From: Mycobacterium sp.
Lineage (GTDB): Bacteria > Actinomycetota > Actinomycetes > Mycobacteriales > Mycobacteriaceae
Reading direction: 5' to 3'
NCBI GenBank assembly: GCA_018882545.1
Contig: VERS01000018.1
Span: 1 to 10,965 of the forward strand
Length of the DNA stretch: 10,965 nt
Made by a program: the position numbers and the translations under genes. The notes beneath the pieces were generated by a model. It did no database searches and was not told where the DNA came from. It saw only the letters and a program-made list of their open reading frames with translations. Within the stretch, counting starts at the first letter, position 1. Each line of letters begins with the position of its first letter. Positions 6,424 to 10,965 of this stretch are shown piece after piece.

Positions 6424-6448
6424 TTCACCGCCGGTGAAGCTTTCACCG
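6424..6448 (+). repeat. Triple TTCACCG element in the 5' leader of copy B
   Basis: TTCACCG (6424-6430), its reverse complement CGGTGAA (6432-6438) and TTCACCG again (6442-6448). The last two form the same 7-bp dyad seen before copy A (418-434). Either of two alternative hairpins could form. It ends 11 nt before the ribosome-binding site AAGGA. Confidence 0.6.
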
Positions 6449-6473
6449 CCCAGGACGGAAAGGACAAACCCCA

Positions 6474-6707
6474 ATGATCAAACCCCTCGCCGCCAAGTTC
6501 CTCGCACCGGCCCTGCTCGCGGGCGCCGCTGCCGCGATCGCCGCGGCTCCACTCGCCGGCGCCACTGAGTCGGCGGACTGCCTGGACACGGGCACCAGCA
6601 CGGTGTGCACCCGCACCGGCCACGCGGCGATCTACTCCGAACCGCCCAACAACACGCACACCCTGAACTTCGGCCCCAGCGGACTTCCGCTGTACGCCGT
6701 CGAATAG
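6474..6707 (+). CDS. Small secreted two-cysteine protein, copy B
   Basis: 77 residues of unknown function, paralogous to the 82-residue protein at 460-708. A signal peptide covers residues 1-30 (Lys3, Lys8, then an Ala/Leu core ending Leu-Ala-Gly-Ala). The mature part has Cys36 and Cys45, nine apart as in copy A, inside DCLDTGTSTVCTRTGHAAI, and a short tail ending LPLYAVE (copy A ends PPVFALD). A ribosome-binding site AAGGA (6460-6464) is 9 nt before the ATG. Promoter box, 5' dyad, gene and terminator all match copy A, so the whole transcription unit was duplicated. It follows the SulP-carbonic anhydrase gene, whose coding end carries its promoter, and is closed by a strong terminator. Probably a small exported, disulfide-bonded protein under the same control as its neighbours. 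Confidence 0.82.
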   Translation: MIKPLAAKFLAPALLAGAAAAIAAAPLAGATESADCLDTGTSTVCTRTGHAAIYSEPPNNTHTLNFGPSGLPLYAVE

Positions 6708-6718
6708 CCCCCCCTCCC

Positions 6719-6767
6719 AGTAGGGCCGCGAGACGCTCCAGACCCCGTCTCGCGGCCCTACTTTTTT
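6719..6767 (+). terminator. Strong intrinsic terminator after copy B
   Basis: Perfect 17-bp arms AGTAGGGCCGCGAGACG (6719-6735) and CGTCTCGCGGCCCTACT (6746-6762), a 10-nt loop and a run of six T (6762-6767). It closes the plus-strand unit and separates it from the convergent hemW gene ending at 6782. Confidence 0.95.
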
Positions 6768-6781
6768 GGTGTGACTGGGGA

Positions 6782-7954
6782 TCAGTCGAGCAGGTCCCGC
6801 ACGACGGCGTCGGCCAGCAGCCGGCCCCGGTCGGTCAGAATCAACCGCTCCCCGGCGGTGACGAGCAGGCCGTCGGCGACCGCCCGACACGCGCGCTGCA
6901 GTTCAGCGCCGCTGAGGACGGCGATAGGCAGTCCGCGGCGCAGCCGGATGCCCAGCAGCACCTGCTCGGTGTGACGCTCCGCCGGGCTGACCCGCTCGAA
7001 GCCCGCCACCGCGGAGCCTCCGCCCGCCAGCCTTTCGGCGTATGTGCTGGGATGCTTGACGTTCCACCACCGGAGGTCTCCCAGGAAACCGTGCGCGCCA
7101 GGTCCGGCGCCCCACCATTGCCCGTCGCCCCAGTAGCCCTCATTGTGCCGGCACTGCCCACCCGGCCGACTCCAGTTGGACACCTCGTACCAGCTCAGTC
7201 CCGCGGCGCTGAGTTGCTCGTCGATGAGCCGGTAACGGGCAGCCAGGACGTCGTCGTCGGGGGCACAGAGCTCCCCGCGGGCCACTCGCCGCGCCAGTGC
7301 GGTGCCGTCCTCGACGATCAGTGCGTAAGCCGACACGTGGTCGACGCCGGACTCCAGTGCTACCTCCAGCGAGGCCGCCAGGTCCGCGTCGGACTCCCCT
7401 GGCGTGCCGTAGATGAGGTCGAGGTTGACATGGGCGAAACCGGCAGCCAGGGCCTCGCCGGCGGCCGCCGCGGCCCGCCCCGGTGAATGCGTCCGGTCCA
7501 GCACGGCCAGCACCCGCGGCGAGGCCGATTGCATGCCCAGCGAGACCCGGGTGAAACCGGCCGCCCTGATGGCGGCGAAGAATTCCGGGGAGGTGGACTC
7601 CGGGTTGGCCTCGGTGGTGACCTCGGCGCCCGGTGCCAGGACGAAGTTGGCCCGAACGGCGTCCAGCACGTCGGTGAGTCGTCGCGCGCCCAGCAGGGAG
7701 GGCGTGCCGCCGCCGACGAAGACGGTGTCGACCGGGACCGGACCCACGGTGGCGGCGGCTATCGCCAGTTCGGCACGCAGCGCCGCCAGCCACCCGTCGG
7801 GGGTGCTGCCACCGAGTTCCCCGGCGGTGTAGGTGTTGAAGTCGCAGTAGCCGCACCGGGTCGCACAGAACGGCACGTGCACGTAGATGCCGAAAGCCGA
7901 ACCCGGCGTCAGGGCCGGCTCCGGCAGCGCCGGGTCGAACACCGGGTGTGGCAC
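6782..7954 (-). CDS. hemW: Radical SAM protein HemW (annotated HemN in many mycobacteria)
   Basis: 390 residues from a GTG at 7954. The radical SAM motif CATRCGYCDFNTY gives Cys30, Cys34 and Cys37, ligands of a 4Fe-4S cluster that binds S-adenosylmethionine. GGGTPSLL, the glycine-rich SAM-binding segment, and NLDLIYGTPGES follow, with a C-terminal HemN-type domain. The CxxxCxxC motif is followed by Asp-Phe-Asn rather than the extra Cys typical of true coproporphyrinogen dehydrogenase. The protein is therefore more likely the heme chaperone HemW than an oxygen-independent coproporphyrinogen III oxidase. In M. tuberculosis the homolog (Rv2388c) is named hemN. The frame runs open to 8107, but residues before 7954 are Arg/Gly-rich and unlike the family. 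It is divergent from the sulfite-reductase operon, about 100 bp apart. Confidence 0.88.
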   Translation of the reverse strand: MPHPVFDPALPEPALTPGSAFGIYVHVPFCATRCGYCDFNTYTAGELGGSTPDGWLAALRAELAIAAATVGPVPVDTVFVGGGTPSLLGARRLTDVLDAVRANFVLAPGAEVTTEANPESTSPEFFAAIRAAGFTRVSLGMQSASPRVLAVLDRTHSPGRAAAAAGEALAAGFAHVNLDLIYGTPGESDADLAASLEVALESGVDHVSAYALIVEDGTALARRVARGELCAPDDDVLAARYRLIDEQLSAAGLSWYEVSNWSRPGGQCRHNEGYWGDGQWWGAGPGAHGFLGDLRWWNVKHPSTYAERLAGGGSAVAGFERVSPAERHTEQVLLGIRLRRGLPIAVLSGAELQRACRAVADGLLVTAGERLILTDRGRLLADAVVRDLLD

Positions 7955-8013
7955 GCCGTCGAGTGTTCCAGAGTGCCGCCAGGGTCGGTCAGCGCGCCGG
8001 CCGGCGAGGGACG

Positions 8014-8032
8014 TTCGGTTAGGGCAACCTGA
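8014..8032. promoter_or_regulatory. IdeR-like iron box between hemW and the sulfite-reductase operon
   Basis: The 19-mer TTCGGTTAGGGCAACCTGA matches the mycobacterial IdeR consensus TTAGGTTAGSCTAACCTAA at 15 of 19 positions, with opposed half-sites GGTTAGG / CCTGACC. It lies at -43 to -25 relative to the predicted start of the poly-Cys leader (8057), over its -35 region, and 60-78 bp upstream of the hemW start. Occupancy by IdeR is inference. Confidence 0.45.
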
Positions 8033-8043
8033 CCCGGTCATGG

Positions 8044-8056
8044 CACAATGACCTCC
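8044..8056 (+). promoter_or_regulatory. -10 element of a leaderless transcript (poly-Cys leader)
   Basis: CACAAT (8044-8049, four of six to TATAAT) followed by 7 nt and then the ATG at 8057. The spacing makes the A of ATG the likely first transcribed base, and no ribosome-binding site precedes it. There is no good -35; that region is occupied by the IdeR-like box. Confidence 0.5.
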
Positions 8057-8149
8057 ATGTCCGCCTCCGCCCCTTCGCGCCCGGTGGCGCTGGTGGTGCG
8101 GCGACACGTCGATCTCAAGCGAGTCTGCAGCTGTTGTTGTCCGGCGTGA
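8057..8149 (+). CDS. Poly-cysteine leader peptide of the sulfite-reductase operon
   Basis: A 30-codon open frame too short for usual annotation. It ends in HVDLKRVCSCCCPA followed by TGA, with four Cys in five codons (24, 26, 27, 28; TGC, TGT, TGT, TGT). Mycobacteria are known to use leaderless poly-cysteine short ORFs as cysteine-responsive attenuators upstream of sulfur genes; the reported one upstream of the sulfite-reductase operon is the same kind. When cysteinyl-tRNA is scarce, ribosomes stall on the Cys codons and the downstream gene is freed for translation. The ATG at 8057 fits a leaderless promoter. An in-frame GTG at 8084 is an alternative start. The sulfite reductase begins 110 nt after its stop. 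Confidence 0.82.
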   Translation: MSASAPSRPVALVVRRHVDLKRVCSCCCPA

Positions 8150-8235
8150 TGCCGTAGACCCGTCCCACTGCTCGCCAGCTGGCCATCGGATCTGCGCCGC
8201 CGACCAGCCCCGGTGGACGCTGCTATTCGATTGCC

Positions 8236-8256
8236 GGCTCCGAAATCCCAGGAGCT
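8236..8256 (+). promoter_or_regulatory. Hairpin sequestering the sirA ribosome-binding site
   Basis: GGCTCC (8236-8241) can pair with GGAGCT (8251-8256) across a 9-nt loop, with one G-U pair. The right arm contains the Shine-Dalgarno GGAG of the sulfite reductase (ATG at 8260). An alternative partner for GCCGG (8233-8237) is CCGGC at 8141-8145, at the end of the leader peptide. A stalled ribosome could therefore shift the fold. The pairing is read by eye, not computed. Confidence 0.5.
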
Positions 8257-8259
8257 CTC

Positions 8260-9927
8260 ATGACCCAGGCCAAATCCCGCAGCGAGGGCCAGTGGGCCCT
8301 CGGCCAAACCGACCCGCTCAACCCCAACGAGGTGTTCAAGCGGGAGGATCCCGCCCTCAACGTGCGGGAGCGCATCGAGAACATCTACGCCAAACAGGGT
8401 TTCGACAGTATCGACAAGACCGACCTGCGCGGCCGGCTGCGCTGGTGGGGCCTTTACACCCAGCGCAAGGAGGGTTACGACGGCACCTTCACCGGTGAGG
8501 AGAACACCGACCTCATCGAGGCGCCCTACTTCATGCTTCGGGTGCGCAGCGACGGCGGTGCACTGACCGCCGCGGCACTGCGGACGCTCGGCCAGATCTC
8601 CACTGAGTTCGCCCGCGACACCGCCGATATCTCCGACCGGCAGAACGTCCAGTACCACTGGATCCGTATCGAGGACATGCCGGAGATCTGGCGGCGGCTG
8701 GACAGCGTCGGCCTGCAGACCACCGAGGCCTGCGGCGACTGCCCGCGGGTGGTGCTGGGCTCGCCGCTGGCCGGGGAGTCGTTGGCAGAGGTGATCGACG
8801 CCACCCCGGCGATCGAGGAGATCGTCCGCCGCTACATCGGCAAGCCCGAGTACGCCAACCTGCCGCGCAAGTTCAAGACCGCGATCAGCGGCCTGCAGGA
8901 TGTCGTGCACGAGATCAACGACGTCGCCTTCGTCGGCGTGCACCACCCCGAGCACGGCCCCGGCCTGGATCTGTGGGTCGGCGGCGGCCTGTCGACGAAT
9001 CCGATGCTGGTCCAACGCCTGGGAGCCTGGGTGCCACTGGAGGAGGTGCCCGACGTGTGGGAGGCCGTCGTAAGCCTGTTCCGGGACTACGGCTACCGCA
9101 GGCTGCGGTCCAAGGCCCGCCTGAAGTTCCTGGTCAAGGATTGGGGGGCGGAGAAGTTCCGGGATGTTCTCGAACGGGAGTACCTCAAGCGGCCCCTGAT
9201 CGACGGCCCGGCGCCGGAGCCGGTCGTGCACCCCATCGACCACGTCGGTGTGCAACGGCTCCGGAACGGACTCAACGCCGTCGGGGTGGCCGCCATCGCC
9301 GGGCGCGTGTCGGGGACCATCCTCACCGCCGTCGCCGACCTGGCCGAGAAGGTGGGATCCGACCGGATCCGGTTCACCCCGCACCAGAAGCTGATCGTCC
9401 TGGACGTCCCCGACGACCGGGTCGACGAAGTGATCGCCGGCCTAGAGGCACTCGGGCTGTCGGCGCGGCCGTCACGGTGGCGGCGGAACCTGATGGCCTG
9501 CACCGGGATCGAGTTCTGCAAGCTCTCCTTCGCCGAGACACGGGTGCGGGCGCAGTCGCTGGTACCCGACCTCGAGGCGCGACTGGCCGACCTCAACGCC
9601 GAACTCGACGTGCCGATCAGCGTCCACCTCAACGGTTGTCCTAACTCGTGTGCTCGGATTCAGGTGGCCGACATCGGATTCAAGGGCCAGATGATCGACG
9701 ACAGCCAGGACGGCCAAAGCGGCCCGGTCGAGGGATTCCAGGTGCACCTCGGCGGCAGCCTGGGCCTGGACAGCAACTTCGGCCGGAAACTGCGCCAGCA
9801 CAAGGTTTCCAGCGGTGAGTTGGGTGACTATATCGAGCGGGTGGTGCGCAACTTCATCGCTGAGCGTGAGCCCGGGGAACGGTTCGCGCAGTGGGCTGTG
9901 CGCGCTGACGAGGAGTTATTGCGATGA
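8260..9927 (+). CDS. sirA: Ferredoxin-dependent assimilatory sulfite reductase SirA/NirA
   Basis: 555 residues, near the length of M. tuberculosis NirA (Rv2391) and closely similar through most of its length. It reduces sulfite to sulfide with six electrons from ferredoxin, in the cytoplasm. Two ferredoxin-like (nitrite/sulfite reductase) half-domains and two siroheme/4Fe-4S domains are arranged in the usual repeat. The cluster/siroheme cysteines are Cys414 and Cys420 (CTGIEFC) and Cys460 and Cys464 (NGCPNSC). GLYTQR (Tyr66) and ACGDCPR (Cys157, Cys160) match the region that forms the unusual Tyr-Cys bond near the active site in the M. tuberculosis enzyme. The start at 8260 has AGGAG 5 nt upstream. 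It overlaps cysH by 4 bp (ATGA). Control is probably by the poly-Cys leader. Databases often call this family nitrite reductase, but the neighbours argue for sulfite. Confidence 0.95.
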   Translation: MTQAKSRSEGQWALGQTDPLNPNEVFKREDPALNVRERIENIYAKQGFDSIDKTDLRGRLRWWGLYTQRKEGYDGTFTGEENTDLIEAPYFMLRVRSDGGALTAAALRTLGQISTEFARDTADISDRQNVQYHWIRIEDMPEIWRRLDSVGLQTTEACGDCPRVVLGSPLAGESLAEVIDATPAIEEIVRRYIGKPEYANLPRKFKTAISGLQDVVHEINDVAFVGVHHPEHGPGLDLWVGGGLSTNPMLVQRLGAWVPLEEVPDVWEAVVSLFRDYGYRRLRSKARLKFLVKDWGAEKFRDVLEREYLKRPLIDGPAPEPVVHPIDHVGVQRLRNGLNAVGVAAIAGRVSGTILTAVADLAEKVGSDRIRFTPHQKLIVLDVPDDRVDEVIAGLEALGLSARPSRWRRNLMACTGIEFCKLSFAETRVRAQSLVPDLEARLADLNAELDVPISVHLNGCPNSCARIQVADIGFKGQMIDDSQDGQSGPVEGFQVHLGGSLGLDSNFGRKLRQHKVSSGELGDYIERVVRNFIAEREPGERFAQWAVRADEELLR

Positions 9928-10037
9928 GCGCTCGCGCGAAGAGCCAACAGACCCCGATGAGCGCTCGCGCGAAGAGCCAACAGACCCCGATGAGCGCTCG
10001 CGCGAAGAGCGAACAGACCCCGATGAGCGCTCGCGCG
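9924..10037 (+). repeat. 33-bp in-frame tandem repeat at the cysH start
   Basis: Three full 33-bp units begin at 9924, 9957 and 9990, followed by a 15-bp partial at 10023. Units 1 and 2 are identical and unit 3 differs by one base (C to G). Each unit begins with ATG and encodes MSARAKS(Q/E)QTP. The unit contains the palindromes AGCGCT and TCGCGCGA. Because 33 is a multiple of three, the reading frame is kept and there are four in-frame ATGs before the conserved part of CysH. Confidence 0.95.
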
Positions 10038-10736
10038 GATGCGATGACCGAGGATCAGTTGCGCGAGTTGGCCGCCCGCGGTGCGGCCGAGTTGGACGGC
10101 GCCGCCGCCGCAGATCTGCTGGCCTGGACCGACCGGCACTTCGGCCCCTCCTATGTGGTGGCCTCCAATATGCAGGATGCGGTGCTGGTGGACATGGCTG
10201 CCAAAGTCCGACCGGGGGTGGATGTGCTGTTTCTGGACACCGGGTATCACTTCGCGGAGACCATCGGGACCCGCGACGCCGTCGAAGCCGTCTACGACGT
10301 CCGGGTGGTCAATGTGACCCCCGAACACACTGTGGCAGAGCAGGATCGACTGATGGGCAGGGATCTGTTCGCCCGCGACCCGCATGAGTGCTGCCGGCTG
10401 CGCAAGGTCGTCCCCTTAGGCCGTGCGCTCAGTGGCTATGCGGCCTGGGTCACCGGGATCCGCCGGGTTGAATCCCCCACCCGGGCCAGTGCGCCGTTGA
10501 TCAGTTTCGACGAGGCGTTCAAGCTGGTGAAAGTCAACCCGTTGGCGGCTTGGACCGACGACGACATGCGTGACTACGTGGAGGCCAACGGCGTGCTGGT
10601 GAATCCGCTTGTGGACGAGGGGTATCCGTCGATCGGGTGCGCACCGTGCACCGGACGGCCGGTCGCGGGCGCCGATCCGCGCAGCGGGCGCTGGCAGGGA
10701 CTGACCAAGACCGAGTGCGGGTTGCACGTCTCATGA
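9924..10736 (+). CDS. cysH: Adenosine 5'-phosphosulfate (APS) reductase CysH
   Basis: 270 residues from ATG 9924. It reduces APS to sulfite and AMP using thioredoxin, feeding the sulfite reductase. Conserved parts are PSYVVASN (75-82), LDTGYHFAET (104-113), Cys156-Cys157 (HECCRLRK) and Cys239-x-x-Cys242 (CAPC), the four 4Fe-4S ligands that mark an APS rather than a PAPS reductase, and the catalytic Cys265 in TKTECGLH near the C-terminus. Residues 1-33 are three copies of an 11-residue repeat absent from the M. tuberculosis enzyme as I recall it (about 254 residues); family similarity begins near MTEDQLRELAARG (41). GAGGAG lies 8 nt before 9924, supporting the first ATG, but later ATGs at 9957, 9990, 10023 or 10044 are possible. 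It overlaps its upstream and downstream genes by 4 bp each. Confidence 0.95.
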   Translation: MSARAKSQQTPMSARAKSQQTPMSARAKSEQTPMSARADAMTEDQLRELAARGAAELDGAAAADLLAWTDRHFGPSYVVASNMQDAVLVDMAAKVRPGVDVLFLDTGYHFAETIGTRDAVEAVYDVRVVNVTPEHTVAEQDRLMGRDLFARDPHECCRLRKVVPLGRALSGYAAWVTGIRRVESPTRASAPLISFDEAFKLVKVNPLAAWTDDDMRDYVEANGVLVNPLVDEGYPSIGCAPCTGRPVAGADPRSGRWQGLTKTECGLHVS

Positions 10737-10965
10737 GCATCCTGCGGCATCCGGCAATGGTGCTGACCGCCCACGGCAGTGCCGACCCGCGCTCGTCGGC
10801 CACCACGCACGCGATAGCCGCGCAGATCCGCCGGCTGCGGCCCTGGCTCGACGTCAGGGTGGCGTTCTGTGAACGCGACGAACCCAACCTGCGCGACGTG
10901 CTCGCTACGTTGGACCGACCGGGACTGGTCACACCGCTGCTGCTGGCCAGCGCGTACCACGCGCG
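10733..10965 (+). CDS. che1: Sirohydrochlorin ferrochelatase, N-terminal part (Che1/CbiX-like)
   Basis: 77 codons are visible before the window ends. It starts at an ATG overlapping the cysH stop (ATGA). The N-terminus has MVLTAHGSADPRS, with the metal-binding histidine of the CbiX/SirB class, and VTPLLLASAYHAR, a conserved segment with a second His. In M. tuberculosis the gene after cysH (Rv2393, che1) is of this type. It would insert iron into sirohydrochlorin to make siroheme, the cofactor of the sulfite reductase two genes upstream, so the operon encodes enzyme and cofactor supply together. A cobaltochelatase role is possible for the family, but the context favours iron. Confidence 0.88.
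   Translation, partial: MSILRHPAMVLTAHGSADPRSSATTHAIAAQIRRLRPWLDVRVAFCERDEPNLRDVLATLDRPGLVTPLLLASAYHA

Noticed and set aside
7954..8107. N-terminal extension of HemW to 8107 or 8041
   Set aside because: Residues are low-complexity Arg/Gly/His and unlike the family. The extension would overlap the leader peptide promoter and the IdeR-like box. GTG 7954 gives a family-sized protein.
8038..9384. 448-codon open frame on the minus strand
   Set aside because: It is opposite the sulfite reductase, which has unmistakable conserved motifs on the plus strand. The antisense frame has no recognisable family features.
9924..10037. Short regularly repeated units considered as a CRISPR array
   Set aside because: Units are directly adjacent without unique spacers, lie inside a coding sequence and keep frame.
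1..10965. tRNA, rRNA or riboswitch genes
   Set aside because: No cloverleaf, conserved rRNA segment or recognisable riboswitch core was seen in the intergenic regions.

Overview
This window is high-GC actinobacterial DNA, almost certainly from a Mycobacterium/Mycolicibacterium species. The right-hand block matches the mycobacterial order hemN(hemW) <- -> sirA(nirA)-cysH-che1. It includes the short poly-cysteine leader peptide and the likely leaderless ATG starts typical of this group. No alignment or database search was run; all calls are from reading the sequence.

Layout. (a) 1-122, minus: the N-terminus of a secreted protein running off the left edge. (b) 123-708: a regulatory region and a small secreted protein with two cysteines (copy A). 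(c) 709-1678: an IS5-family insertion sequence placed exactly at the CTAG that holds copy A's stop codon, cutting the gene off from its terminator at 1693-1748. (d) 1801-4004, minus: an OmpR-family response regulator and its histidine kinase, overlapping by 4 bp. (e) 4238-6382, plus: a large membrane protein fusing a SulP anion/bicarbonate transporter, a STAS-like linker and a beta-carbonic anhydrase. (f) 6474-6767: a second small secreted protein (copy B), paralogous to copy A, with its own matching promoter, 5'-UTR dyad and terminator. (g) 6782-7954, minus: a HemW/HemN-type radical SAM protein. (h) 8057-10965, plus: a cysteine-biosynthesis operon made of poly-Cys leader, ferredoxin-sulfite reductase, APS reductase CysH and (partial) sirohydrochlorin ferrochelatase.

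The most interesting signal is a local regulon. An 11-bp direct repeat, ATATG-N6-(C/A)TATG, occurs upstream of four genes: copy A, the response regulator, SulP-CA and copy B. At three of them it ends exactly 23 bp before a plausible -10, with a -35-like hexamer directly abutting it and a 17-bp spacer. At the fourth it lies about one helical turn further upstream. This is the geometry expected of an OmpR/PhoB-type activator site. The simplest reading is that the kinase/regulator pair controls itself, the transporter/carbonic anhydrase and both flanking secreted proteins.

The sulfur block is biochemically coherent: CysH makes sulfite, SirA reduces it to sulfide with siroheme and a 4Fe-4S cluster, and the chelatase inserts iron to make that siroheme. 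The leader's Cys codons probably sense cysteinyl-tRNA. An IdeR-like iron box lies between hemW and this operon. cysH carries three in-frame 33-bp tandem repeats at its start.
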